The notes beneath the pieces were generated by a model. The model worked only from the letters and a program-made list of their open reading frames with translations. It did not search any database and had not been told where the DNA came from. A program made the position numbers and the translations under genes. A stretch of DNA of 64,000 bases, taken from positions 2,666,803 through 2,730,802 of the forward strand of contig CM071599.1 in assembly GCA_036435485.1 (NCBI GenBank). The letters run 5' to 3'. This DNA comes from Saposhnikovia divaricata (lineage: Eukaryota > Streptophyta > Magnoliopsida > Apiales > Apiaceae). Numbering within the stretch: position 1 is the first letter of the stretch; each line of letters starts with the position of its first letter. Below are positions 34,389 to 44,936 of this stretch, piece after piece.

Positions 34389-36017
34389 CTACTTTTCTTC
34401 CATCACTCTTTTTCCTAATGCTTTATCATCTGGTGTAGTGGTGGGACTGCAATGTCGGCAATCAAACTGGATGCCAAACTTCTTTATTTCCTTTTGCTTT
34501 ATTTTGCAAAAGTGATCTTTATAGGAGCCAACAACATCTTTGTGCAACAGCTGTTTTCTGAAAGCTACGATTTTGCTGTAGTCTTCTTCAGTTAGTCCCT
34601 TATGTGAGTAAGACGTCATTAAAGAATAACATGTTGCAAGGTTAACCTTTAATTTGTCTTCAGGCTTAATGCTGAATAACTTATTGATTAGAACCAATAG
34701 TTTTTGCTCAGCAAGTTCTCTTAAATCTTTCTTTTCCAAGGTAGACTCCGTGGCTTGACTTGGAGAGTAGATTTTTTCCTTTGCAATACCAACCTGGTTA
34801 TAATAAGTTGGTTGATTTACTGAACAGTCATATTCTTCATCATCTTCCCAACAGATGATAGTACTGGTAGTTTTGATGGAGATGTCGACTTCTTGGCCTT
34901 TAAGACAATTTGTTTTGTATGCCTTAACTACTTTTCTAAATTCCTTAGGGAATCTAGAGATTTCCAAGAGATTACTAGCAGTAGGATAAACTTGTGCTAA
35001 TAATCCGTATTGATATGTCTCGTATGCCATGTCCGGATCGGTATTTGTATAGAAGTTGAAGTAGCTGACATTCTTCTTGTTTGTGGTGAAGAAATGTTCA
35101 TCAACAAACTTCTGTTCTGTGGCCGACCCGCCATACTGATAAAGATAATTGAACCTCGAATATGTAATTTCAATGGTATCATCATCTTCTTTTAGATGTT
35201 TCAACAATGCTTGTTGAACCTTCGGAATTGTTCCTAACACTGTTTTGCTTGAAAATTCCTTCTTTTGAGTAACTGCATCTGCATAAGTTAGATGTAATGC
35301 ATTTGCGTGACTTATCAGCTCAAGTGGTGGATTGGACTGCTGAGTAGTATAAATGTTTGAAGCAACTCTTGCTTCTGCGAAAGATTTATACTTCTTGTGC
35401 TTGACATTAGAGAAACCTTTAACAGCTTTCTCTGCAATCTCCCATGTGGTGTATATTCCTGCATTAGGACCGTTGAACACAACATAGTAGGCTTTAGGGC
35501 CTTTGTATCTGAAAGGAACTGCTGAAGTTTGACCTTCAGTCTTTTTAGGGATTTGAATTCCCCCGTTAGGTCTCAAACTTAAGTCTGAGGGTTTAACTAA
35601 CGTTGTGGAGGTCTGTACCTCATTCTGAATTTTTGGCAAATTCACAACCTTCAACGGATTTGTTAAATCTTTACCTGGAGCCGTTTGCTCAGGATTGGTC
35701 ACTTCTTGACTCATTTCAGAGGAAGGTGAAGTAATTACATTTTGAGACAAAGTTGAAACTTCGTGTTGGATTTTTGCCAAATCCACAGGCGTCAACGGAG
35801 TTGATATGCCTTTACCGGTAGCCGTTTGCTCCGGGCTAGTCTCAGATTCGTTCTTTGAAGAAGAAGGTTCAGAGATAACCTTTTGCTGTTCATGAAGAGA
35901 ATACTTCTTCACACACTCTATTTTTGCTCGAATTATTGAAAGTCTATTTTCCAATGATTCGTATTCTTTTAGCAAAATCTTTTGTTCTGCCAATAATTTT
36001 TCTATGGAAAATTCCAT
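34389..36017 (-). CDS. Caulimovirid transactivator/viroplasmin (inclusion body protein), intact ORF
   Basis: 542 codons without interruption from the ATG at 36017. Proteins of this family form cytoplasmic inclusion bodies and let host ribosomes reinitiate on the polycistronic viral RNA. A coiled-coil-like N-terminus is followed by a Ser/Thr/Pro-rich stretch with two similar repeats (around VDLAKIQHEVSTLSQN and VNLPKIQNEVQTSTT). Near residue 180 comes the conserved RNase-H1-N-like viroplasmin fold (YYVVFNGPNAGIYTTW, then HKKYKSFAEARVAS). A long transactivation region and a Cys/His pair near the end follow. Full length is normal for the family. It is the only open ORF of this insert. A TATA box lies about 120 bp upstream. 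Whether it is expressed is unknown. Confidence 0.9.
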   Translation of the reverse strand: MEFSIEKLLAEQKILLKEYESLENRLSIIRAKIECVKKYSLHEQQKVISEPSSSKNESETSPEQTATGKGISTPLTPVDLAKIQHEVSTLSQNVITSPSSEMSQEVTNPEQTAPGKDLTNPLKVVNLPKIQNEVQTSTTLVKPSDLSLRPNGGIQIPKKTEGQTSAVPFRYKGPKAYYVVFNGPNAGIYTTWEIAEKAVKGFSNVKHKKYKSFAEARVASNIYTTQQSNPPLELISHANALHLTYADAVTQKKEFSSKTVLGTIPKVQQALLKHLKEDDDTIEITYSRFNYLYQYGGSATEQKFVDEHFFTTNKKNVSYFNFYTNTDPDMAYETYQYGLLAQVYPTASNLLEISRFPKEFRKVVKAYKTNCLKGQEVDISIKTTSTIICWEDDEEYDCSVNQPTYYNQVGIAKEKIYSPSQATESTLEKKDLRELAEQKLLVLINKLFSIKPEDKLKVNLATCYSLMTSYSHKGLTEEDYSKIVAFRKQLLHKDVVGSYKDHFCKIKQKEIKKFGIQFDCRHCSPTTTPDDKALGKRVMEEK

Positions 36018-36130
36018 ATCTTTTATCTCAAAGAAAGAGATTTTTATAGAACAAAGCTCTTTGATCTAAGCAAAAGATCTTTGGTGTAGAGAGGATGTTT
36101 GGTGTTTGGTGTGATTTCCAAATGTTGAAT

Positions 36131-36150
36131 TCCTCTTCTATTTATAGGCC
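36131..36150 (-). promoter_or_regulatory. 19S-like TATA box upstream of the transactivator ORF
   Basis: On the minus strand GGCCTATAAATAGAAGAGGA contains a consensus plant TATA box about 120 bp before the ATG at 36017. Caulimoviruses make a separate RNA for this gene from such a promoter. Confidence 0.65.
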
Positions 36151-36216
36151 TGAAATACCTTGGATACCTGCAATAGGATGTGACATAAACCTGTAGAGTT
36201 TTATTTGCCATACCTT

Positions 36217-38204
36217 TTACTTTTGCTGATATTCCCTTGTTAAGAAGTCGGTAAGACAATTCTTAACTCCATCAAGGTGCTCAACCTCGAAGCTGTATAT
36301 GGAAAACCATTGCTGCCATCGCACAAGTCTTCCTTGTTTATTATCTCCATCAATCTTTATTTTGAGGAAATAGGTAAAATTCTTATTATCAGTCCTGACA
36401 ATAAATTCAACCGGGGTTAGATAAATAGAGAATTTTGTAATAGCTCTTTTGACTGCCAAGTATTCTTTCTCATTAGAATGATATCGTGTTTCTGCGTCTT
36501 TAAAGCTTCCTGATGCATATCTGCATATTAATTCTTGATCATCAGAATTAATGGCTTTGAGAATTCCACCCCAATGTTTATCGGATGCATCGGTTTCTAC
36601 AATAAGCTTGTCTCCTGGCTCTGGATGGTAGAGCTTAGGGAAACTGACCAGCTGCTTCTTAATTTTCTTAATGTAAGAAGTGTCAGATTCTATCCATTTC
36701 CATGGAATTCCCTTCTTGAGCTTAGCCTGCAAAGGAGATCTTATAGCTGCAAGTTTAGGAATATAATCAGATGCATAAGTTAATATACCTAAAAACCTTT
36801 GCAACTATTTCCTGTCTTCTATTTGATGTGAAAATTTATGGATATGTTCCAGAATGTGATTTTGAGGACAGTGAGTTCCTTGATCAATTTCTAGACCTAA
36901 GAAATTAATCTTTGTTTTGAAGAGCTGCGCCTTTTTCTTGGATAGGATTATGCCAAGACTCTTGCATTTCTTCAGTACTACTACCAAATGTATAAGATGT
37001 TCTTTTTCATTGTTAGAAAATATAAGAATATCATCTACATAAATACAACAGAATTTTTTAAAGGATCTAAATGCGTTCTGCATATGTCTTTGAAATATTA
37101 ATGGAGCCTGTTTGAAACCAAATGGTAACACTATCCACTGATAATGTCCTTGAGGACATGTAAATGCTATCAATAACTGTGATTCTTCATCTAATAGTAC
37201 CTGCCAGAATCCTGATTTACAGTCTAATGAACTAAACATTTTTTTACCTCTTATAAGGGTTAACAAACTATCCTTATTGGGTGGATTATGACCATCACCT
37301 ATAGTAAGATCATTCATTCTTTTATAGTTGACAGCCATTCTTTTCTTACCTCGTCGTCGCTCAGCTTCATTTTCTACTAGAAATGCTGGTGACATGTGGG
37401 CTGATTTACTGGGGATGATTACCTTCATCTCGAGTAATTCTTTTATTTGCACAGGAAATTCTTCAACATCTTAAGGGCTATACTTCATGGGTTTTACCCT
37501 GCAAATATCCTTAGGATTGTTGAGCTTTATTGATGCTTTCATCCAATGCTTGGTCTTCTTAGGATCCAATGGATTGTCTGAGCATATTTTGTCTAAGAGT
37601 TTTCCAATCTTAGCTTTCCTGTCAATATCTTGAGATAAATTTGTTAGAGCAAAATTCATTTCTCGATATTTATTTAACATATCTCTCCCCCTCTCTAAAA
37701 GTTGGATTTTGTGCTGGAAATGTTAACAGGTGTGACGGGTTTTGTTTTTGAATTCTTTTTCTTTGATTCTAAAAACGTAGGAAAACCCACTCGATTTGCC
37801 TGAGTGACTTTCTTAACCCATACTGGTTCACCTTTGAGTGTGAAAATAATCCTTTTATCATCAACTTGTATAAAAGGTTTGTAGGATAGACAAAAATTGT
37901 TACCTAAAAGAAAGTCTATACCTGATTCTTGTTGATAAACAGTAGGAATATGATATATTTCTTCTGCTATCATAATATCAAGGTCTTTACATACCTTATC
38001 AATCACAATGGTTTTACCATTAGAGATTTTTACCTCAATAGGCCTTTCGGCATTCACCCAATGTTCTGGTGGAATGACGTGTTTACTTGCTATGCATAGG
38101 CTCGCACCTGTATCAACATAACAATGTAATTCGATCTTTTTATATCAAGTAAAATTAAGTGTACCTTTTATATAGATCGATGATGGATTAGTAATGTTTG
38201 GCAT
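36217..38204 (-). pseudogene. Caulimovirid protease / reverse transcriptase / RNase H, broken
   Basis: The ATG at 38204 heads about 663 codons. An aspartic protease motif DTGAS lies near 38110. Reverse transcriptase follows with AVNYKRMND, LDCKSGFWQ and the catalytic YVDD near 37040. RNase H has ETDAS, NEKEYLAVK and RTDNKNF acidic residues. Breaks: TGA at 38145-38147, a frameshift near 37690, TAA at 37471-37473, TAG at 36805-36807. The family enzyme copies viral RNA into DNA. This copy cannot make it in one piece. Confidence 0.92.
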
Positions 38205-38226
38205 TACTAATTCTTCATATGAATCT

Positions 38227-39690
38227 TCAGTCGCTTTCGTCTGTTGATTCATCTTCTGACTCTTCGGACGATGGTTCAGGGTCAATCTCTTCTATGATGA
38301 AGATGTTTTCTCTTTCATCATATATATCTTCTACTGGTTCATAACCAATTTAGTAGATTTCTTCTAATACCTTGATCTTGTTAGGGTATTTCTTCTTGTT
38401 AGGGCATTCATTTGCATAATGTCATTCTTCGTTGCAGACCCAACTCCTGCAATTTTTCTTTCCTTTCGGACAAAGTTTCTGTTTGTTAGTAGAAAAGTTT
38501 TTCTTTCTAACATATTTTCCTGGTTTAAAAGTTTTCTTTTTATTTTTAAACCGATATTTGGAAGATGTCTTCTTTTTCGAATACTTCTTCTTCTTATAAT
38601 TTAGATTGCATCCGAAATTATAATTTTCTTTGTTAAGATTTTCACAACATTTTTTACCAAAAGCTTTCAGTTGTTTTTGTGTTTTTGCATCATCACAATA
38701 TCTAGTGAGTTCGCCTTTCACAATTTTCTGTGCAAAAGCCAAACTATGTTTCGTCAGGTTGGATCTTTCCTGTAAAAACTTAGTCATTGTTTTTTCACCT
38801 ATAAAGGGTATCTTACGTATGTATTCTTCTACAAAAACGTGATATCCTGTTTGATCTCCTGTATTGACCAAATGCTTTTCCTATTCACAAAAGAATGTGT
38901 CAATAAGGCATATATCGCATAATTACATTCTGCTCATCGCTAACTTAGCATTTTGTTTGATTTTATCTTTTTCCCGTTCTTTAGAATAAACATAATCTAT
39001 TCCTAAAAACATGGTATAGATAGCATCTACAATTTTATTAAAGGCTTCTATGGGTTCATCATCGAAGAAATTCCAAACGACGTCTTTAATAAACCTGTTA
39101 ACAACTCCTTTTGTTTTATGATCTACTAATAATAATACTGTGTCTGTATCATCATAAGTTTTAGGATTAGTTTGTATTATCAAACTAATTTCCTTTTCCC
39201 ATATATCAATTAATACCTTTCTACCTGATGCACAATCAATATGTAAGACATTTGAACCAAAAGGACTTTGAGTCATTTTAAACTCAGTAGTAGGTAGATA
39301 GAAGTCACCTTTGTTTCTTACTGGCATTTTCTTTGTTCCTGAAGTTGATGCAAACGGGTTTTCGTTGGCATGTGCTTCATGTTCTTGTTTATACATTCTG
39401 AACGTTTGTTATTGTTGTTGAACAAATTCTTCTTCTGGTGTATCTTCTGCTTGTTGAGAATCTGATTCTGGTGAACTAAATTCTTCAATAACATTCAAAT
39501 AATTAGTAGAATTAAATCCAAATAAAGATTGTAATTCTAAATTAATTGCAACTTGTTGATTAGCTGGATCGTTGTCTTCTAATCCAAGTAATTCCATTGC
39601 TTTAGCAAATTGTTCTTCTTGATGGTCATCTTGAATTTCTGATTCAAGAACTTCCCAAAAGAATTTTTCTATGTCTTGCATATAGTTCAT
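38227..39690 (-). pseudogene. Caulimovirid coat protein, broken by five in-frame stops
   Basis: 488 codons stay in one frame from the ATG at 39690 to a TGA at 38227-38229. An acidic N-terminus is followed by the core, then a Lys-rich region, a CCHC-type zinc knuckle near 38420-38440 and an acidic tail, the usual coat protein layout. In-frame stops are at 39409-39411, 38920-38922, 38881-38883, 38419-38421 (inside the knuckle) and 38350-38352. There is no frameshift. The start overlaps the end of the preceding gene by four bases (ATGA). Confidence 0.88.
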
Positions 39691-40074
39691 ATTTTCTTAC
39701 TAGAAACAGAACCAAATGGCCAAGTCATACTGTTCGGATTCTTACCTGTTCCGAGTTCCTCGTTTCCTACATCATGGTTAGGATAACTGTATCGGTAACG
39801 ACTTTTACCTTTATCTTTGTTACCTTGTTCTGATGTGAGAACAATCTGTTTTTCTTCTGAGGTCTTTGGTTGTTTACCAATTACTTCAAAAGTTTCCTTT
39901 TTTACTTTGATAGTCTTGAATTGTTGTCTTCAATTCTGTGATTATCTTTGCAGCAGCAGCTTCAATGTTGCCTTTGACATCATTATCTGCATTTTTCTTA
40001 AGCAAAGCTAAAATTTCTGTTAGCTGGGGCTTAACATTATTATTGAAATCCTCAATTAACTCTTTAAGACTCAT
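39687..40074 (-). pseudogene. Caulimovirid virion-associated protein, frameshifted
   Basis: A short helical N-terminus (ELIEDFNNNVKPQLTEILAL) and a basic, Ser/Pro-rich C-terminus fit the virion-associated protein, which makes coiled-coil multimers and bridges virion to movement or vector proteins. An indel near 39920 moves the frame; the second part stays open to the TGA at 39687-39689. It begins two bases after the movement protein stop. Confidence 0.7.
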
Positions 40075-40076
40075 TT

Positions 40077-41031
40077 TTAAATGATACTATCAAATTTGTC
40101 TGATAGATCATCTATTCTTTGGGACATGCTTTTATGGAGCATATCGTTTCCTTCCGCTAAGGGTTCTCTAATAGCTAGGTTTCCTCTAGCTCTGAAACTT
40201 CTTCTAGGTTTATCCTGTAAAGAAGGTTTATTTCTGGCAATATCAATTGCCCAAGTATGGTCTGTAGGTGTCAATTTTGCAAATTGTTTATCTTCTACTG
40301 AACCTACTTCAGAGAATACGTCGTCTAATTCGATGTATTCTTTTTTCTTATAGTCTATGCTGTGATGACTATTGGTTAAAGCATAAGCAACTAAATAACT
40401 AATGCTAAATACTTTATCACCTTTTTGCATCAAATCTTTTCTTTCAAAATCATGAATAAAAGATAAAATTTGATCAAATCTTTCAGTATCCAAACTAACT
40501 GCGTATTTGGGATATATTGTAAACATGAATTTTTGATATGCTAAATTACCTCTAACAACACCTAAATACTGTCATTTCTTGGTATAATTCGATTATCCAG
40601 CAAAGCCATTTTTATTGGAGAATCTATACCTTCAGGAAATTCAGATTTTATCAAAATCTTAACAGCTCCTAAATGAACCATAGAGATTGTTGATCTCGTT
40701 TTGAATCCATTTTCTGTAATTGTCTATTAATCTCTTATTTAGTGATTAAAGGCAAATACAATTTTCCTGTAGTATCTTTTATATCTACATGCATTTCTTT
40801 CGTAGATACATAATAAAAGATATTATTTTTTCTTTTTAATCGATCCAACCAAGGAACATTAAAAATAGTTTCTTTCTTTAAATCAAGCTTTGTGCTCCTG
40901 ATTTTAGAAATTAAATCGTGTTTTATTAGAAAACTGGCTTGAAAACCTTTTTCTGATTCTGAAAACTTGATTTCTAAATTATCAGATGTTTCCTCCTCAG
41001 GAATCTAATTTTTCTCTTTTAAAAGATTCAT
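40077..41031 (-). pseudogene. Caulimovirid movement protein, broken
   Basis: The ATG at 41031 lies about 20 bp after the primer site. The frame carries TAG at 41005-41007 and TAA at 40735-40737, shifts near 40690 and again near 40570, then stays open from 40526 to 40077. Position, size (about 318 codons) and the conserved-looking central region (PKYAVSLDTERFDQILSF) fit the 30K-type tubule-forming movement protein. Confidence 0.78.
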
Positions 41032-41052
41032 TTTAAAAGATTATTAACTAGG

Positions 41053-41064
41053 CTTTGATACCAA
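41053..41064 (-). other. Viral tRNA-Met primer binding site
   Basis: TGGTATCAAAGC on the minus strand differs by one base from the usual initiator-Met primer site TGGTATCAGAGC. It marks the conventional zero point of a caulimovirid genome. Confidence 0.82.
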
Positions 41065-41530
41065 GTTTTAATGCACAGAAAACGAAGATTTTTATTCGAA
41101 ATTCATACTGAATTTTCGGGATAAAAATTGGAGCTGCGGCATAGATTATGGCACAACAATTAGAAGAAAGCTAGTTAAAAGCTTAATAATGGCTACGGAG
41201 GGGACCGAGTAGCTTGGTTTGTCTTTTTCAAAATGAAAAAGTGGTGTATACGCATGAGTCATTTACGTAATTAATGGACAAAAAGGACAGCTTCTATTAT
41301 AAATAGGTAGTAAAGGCAGCTTCTTTTTTGTGGGAGGCATTTTGGTTATTATCTCATTTTTTAAATTATATATTAGTATAAATAAATATCTGAACAATTA
41401 CTTTTAATATAAAACACATTTAGACTAGCTAATTTTTTTCATAAAAAAAGAAGATAATTATAATATATATGAATATTAGTAGTAATACAATATCCTTGAA
41501 ATATCTAATTACATCATTATATATAATAAG
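41065..41530. other. Flank right of the viral primer site
   Basis: May hold leftover viral leader upstream of the primer site. A TATA-like TATTTATAATAG and a TTACGTAA occur on the minus strand near 41260-41310, but in the wrong order for the viral promoter. Otherwise nothing recognised. Confidence 0.35.
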
Positions 41531-41639
41531 CATAAAAAGGATCTTATCTAAAATTTTGGTCTGGTCACTGTACTACCAAAATCGTATGGTCCGTTGGATT
41601 AAAAATAGACGATCAAGATTAGATCACATTAAATAGAAA

Positions 41640-42800
41640 ATTATAATCTAAAAAGGATATAATTAGAAAAAGTTGCATTAGAAGTAATTTTAAAAAGAAA
41701 ATTATAATAGAAAAAGGATATAATTAGAAAAGGTTGTATTAGAATTGAATTTTAAAAAGAAAATTATTATCTAAAAAGGATGTAATTAAAAAAGGTTGTA
41801 TTAGAATTGAATTTTTTTATATTTTTTATTTCTATTAAAAAAAATCATATTTACTATTTGGGTTTTATCTTGAGATCTAGAAATCAGATTTGGATGATTT
41901 TACAATGCACGCGAAACTTATAAAATTATCTTTAATTTAGTAATAATTTAATAATTATTATTCAAATTGAAATACTCGGAATCTCAAGAGAAAATATAAT
42001 TACGAATTTTTACATTAATCCTATTCAATTTAAAAAACCTAATTATATATGATTTAAATCATTGACATATATACTTTCGTATTTCAATATAAATACATTT
42101 TTTAGTTCATATCATATTAAAATTTAAAATATTTTTTTATGTTAGATCCAACAGTTTTCATCTATTTATTTTAAGATATTTGTCGTATGGAGGACCAGAC
42201 TACTGATTATCAAAGTTTTGGACAAAATCCATCTTACACTTATTAGTAAAGGTTGTATTATAATTGAATTTTAAAAATAAAATTATTATATGAAAAAGAT
42301 AAAATTAAAAAGGTTGCATTAGAATTGAACTTTATTTATTTTTTTATTAGTATTTAAAAAATTCATATTTACTATTTGGGCTTTATCTTGAGATATAAAA
42401 TTCAGATTTGGATGATTTTCAATCCACGCGAACCTCATAAAATTATCTTTAATTTAGTGATGATTTAATAATTATTATTCAAAAGAAAATACTCAGAATC
42501 TTAAGAGGAAAATATAATTACGAATTTTTACATTAATCATATTTATTGTAGAATTCCTAAATTGATAATATTATCAATGTAGGAATAGCATTAATGCTAT
42601 TTAATGTAGAAAATCTAATTATATATGATTTAAATCACTGACGTATACATTTTCGTATTTCAATATAAATATACTTTTTAGTTTATAACATATTAAAATA
42701 TGAAATATTTTTTTTATGCTAGATCCAACGGGTTTCATCTATTTATTTTAAGATCTTTGTCGTACGGAAAATCACACTACCGATTATCAAAGTTTTGGGT
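41640..42800. repeat. Direct duplication of about 0.5 kb with internal 62-bp repeats
   Basis: The block about 41840-42240 is repeated at about 42340-42800. For example, GATCCAAC..TTTCATCTATTTATTTTAAGAT is at 42146 and 42722. A set of three 62-bp units (AAAGGATATAATTAGAAAA and variants) precedes the first copy. The second copy has an extra 65-bp palindromic piece at 42541-42605. No coding sequence. Confidence 0.8.
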
Positions 42801-43290
42801 AAAATCCCTCTTGCACTTATTTTTAAAATTGTATTTGGTTGTTAATAGAACTAAATTCAAAAAATTACAAGGGTATTTAGATAATCAAAACGAATTATAA
42901 GTAGAATTCATAAATCAAATATAATTTTTAACTTAAAAAATCGTCAATTTCTTTTCTTTTTTGTTTCTGCGTAGATTTAATTAGAAAAAAATTATTAAAC
43001 CATCACTAAATTAAAGATTATTTTATTAATTCAACGTGGACTATAACGTCCAAATCAAATTTTAAGAATTCAAGATAGAGTAGAAATTTTAAATCGAACG
43101 TGTAAAATCTTATATATATATCAATTTTTTAATAATAATTAGTAACATATAAAATTAAAAAAATTAATATAATTATAGATATTAGAACCGGTTATAAACT
43201 AATAAAAAAAAAAAAATAGTTGGTGGAGAATCTAAGATGTGAATTTATACCTACCCAGCCCAGCATTGAAATGACACTAAACAATTTGAA
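42801..43290. other. Upstream flank of the PSAT gene
   Basis: AT-rich. The promoter of the phosphoserine aminotransferase gene must lie in its right part, but no TATA box is clear. Confidence 0.4.
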
Positions 43291-43407
43291 AAGGTGTTAG
43301 CCTCCACCAGCCCACCAACCCTATTTAACATCTACAATTCTACACATACACATACACCCTCTGTATTTTCCAAATACACAAAACCAGGGGATCCAAAAAC
43401 GTCAAAA

Positions 43408-44628
43408 ATGGCTGCAAAAATGATGTCAATGACCGGATCTACCACACCCCTCTTCCCCAACCCCCACAAATCCCTCTTCACCACCCACCGCATCTCCTCC
43501 AGGCCTAACACTCTTTCCATCACCTGTTGTTCAAACCCAGATCGCGTCTTCAATTTCGCAGCTGGCCCCGCCACACTCCCCGAAACCGTCCTCAAAAAAG
43601 CCCAATCTGACCTCTTTGTTTACCAAGATTCAGGTATGAGTGTCATGGAAATGAGCCATAGAGGCAAAGAATTTACCCAAATCATCCAAAAAGCCGAGAG
43701 TGATCTCCGGGAGCTGTTAAGCGTCCCGGACAATTACTCTGTTTTGTTCCTACAAGGGGGTGCTACTACTCAGTTTTCAGCTATACCTCTAAATATTTGT
43801 ACTCCCCAGGATTCTGTTGATTATATTGTTACTGGATCTTGGGGTGATAAGGCGGCTAAGGAGGCTGCCAAGTATTGTAATGTCAATGTTATATGGTCCG
43901 GGAAATCGGAAAAGTATACCAAAATTCCCGGGTTTGGGGACTTGAAACAGAATGCGGGTGCTAAGTATTTGCATATTTGTGCTAATGAGACTATACACGG
44001 GGTTGAGTTCAAGGATTATCCTGAGATTGAGAATAAGGAGGGGGTTTTGGTTGCGGACATGTCTTCCAATTTTTGTTCGAAAAAGGTTGATGTTAGTAAG
44101 TTTGGGATTATTTATGCGGGTGCTCAGAAGAATGTGGGTCCTTCGGGTGTTACCATTGTGATTATTAGGAAGGATTTGATTGGGAAGGCGCAGGGGATAA
44201 CTCCCGTGATGTTGGATTATAAGATTCATGATGATAATAATTCATTGTATAATACGCCTCCGTGTTATGGGATTTATATGTGTGGGCTTGTGTTTGAGGA
44301 TTTGTTGGCGCAAGGGGGGTTAGGGGAAGTTGAGAAGAAGAATGTTAAGAAGGCCGGGATTTTGTATGATGCGATTGATGGGAGTAAGGGGTTTTATAGG
44401 TGTCCGGTGGAGAAGAGCGTGAGGTCGTTGATGAATGTTCCGTTTACTCTTGAGAAGTCGGAGCTTGAAGCTGAGTTTATTAAGGAAGCGGCTAAGGAGA
44501 AGATGGTGCAACTTAAGGGTCATAGGTCGGTTGGAGGGATGCGTGCTTCCATCTATAATGCTATGCCTTTGGCTGGGGTTGAGAAGTTGGTTGCTTTCAT
44601 GAAGGATTTCCAAGCAAGGCATGGTTGA
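43408..44628 (+). CDS. PSAT: Phosphoserine aminotransferase, chloroplastic, intronless
   Basis: 406 aa. The enzyme uses pyridoxal phosphate and glutamate to convert 3-phosphohydroxypyruvate to 3-phosphoserine, the second step of the plastid phosphorylated serine pathway. The first 45 residues are Ser/Thr/Pro/Arg-rich without acidic residues, a typical transit peptide. The mature enzyme begins RVFNFAAGPATLPE. Visible motifs: SVMEMSHRGKEF, FLQGGATTQFSAIP, VADMSSNFCSK and the PLP lysine in YAGAQKNVGPSG (Lys241). It ends HRSVGGMRASIYNA and FMKDFQ. The ATG at 43408 is chosen because it starts the transit peptide. An intronless frame is normal for plant PSAT. Codon use is GC-richer in the first third. 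No damage is seen. Confidence 0.96.
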   Translation: MAAKMMSMTGSTTPLFPNPHKSLFTTHRISSRPNTLSITCCSNPDRVFNFAAGPATLPETVLKKAQSDLFVYQDSGMSVMEMSHRGKEFTQIIQKAESDLRELLSVPDNYSVLFLQGGATTQFSAIPLNICTPQDSVDYIVTGSWGDKAAKEAAKYCNVNVIWSGKSEKYTKIPGFGDLKQNAGAKYLHICANETIHGVEFKDYPEIENKEGVLVADMSSNFCSKKVDVSKFGIIYAGAQKNVGPSGVTIVIIRKDLIGKAQGITPVMLDYKIHDDNNSLYNTPPCYGIYMCGLVFEDLLAQGGLGEVEKKNVKKAGILYDAIDGSKGFYRCPVEKSVRSLMNVPFTLEKSELEAEFIKEAAKEKMVQLKGHRSVGGMRASIYNAMPLAGVEKLVAFMKDFQARHG

Positions 44629-44936
44629 TTGCGTTTTTTGTTTTATTGTTTACTAGTATTTTCCTTATGTTTCATTGTTTGGCGTTTTAGTTATTGTTTG
44701 GTGCATTCAAGATGAATGTGGGAATTTTGAGTGCCATTATGCTGAGATCTATTGGTGGCTTATAGGAGTTATGTAATGGTTTTCTCCATGAAATTCAACG
44801 CAAGAATATTGTTTCTTTTAATAAAGAATTTAAGTCTAGTTTTAAATTCACTTTGCCTCCGAGCATATAATAGTTTAGTGCAACAAATATGATGCTTCTA
44901 TGGTTAATAAATCCTTTAGTGTCTCCCTAGAATGAG

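Larger units (their letters stand above)
33400..41064 (-). mobile_element. Endogenous caulimovirid (plant pararetrovirus), near unit length
   Basis: On the minus strand the order is tRNA-Met primer site, movement protein, virion-associated protein, coat protein, protease/RT/RNase H, and transactivator/viroplasmin. A promoter, poly(A) signal and leader-like sequence follow. Separate ORFs in this order are typical of caulimovirus- or soymovirus-like members of Caulimoviridae. No ORF sits between movement protein and virion-associated protein. The roughly 7.6-kb span is about one genome, opened close to the primer site. All ORFs but the last carry stops or frameshifts. The right end is set at the primer site; the left end is approximate. 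Genus is not resolved. Confidence 0.92.

Noticed and set aside
36044..36259. 71-codon frame overlapping the end of the viral polymerase
   Set aside because: It covers the polymerase stop and the TATA region, and reads like chance.
41250..41315. Second viral-like promoter to the right of the primer site
   Set aside because: A TTACGTAA and a TATA-like string exist, but the TATA lies upstream of the ACGT core on the viral strand, the reverse of the real promoter order.
43789..44622. Long minus-strand frames opposite PSAT
   Set aside because: They are shadows of the real coding frame with no recognisable product.
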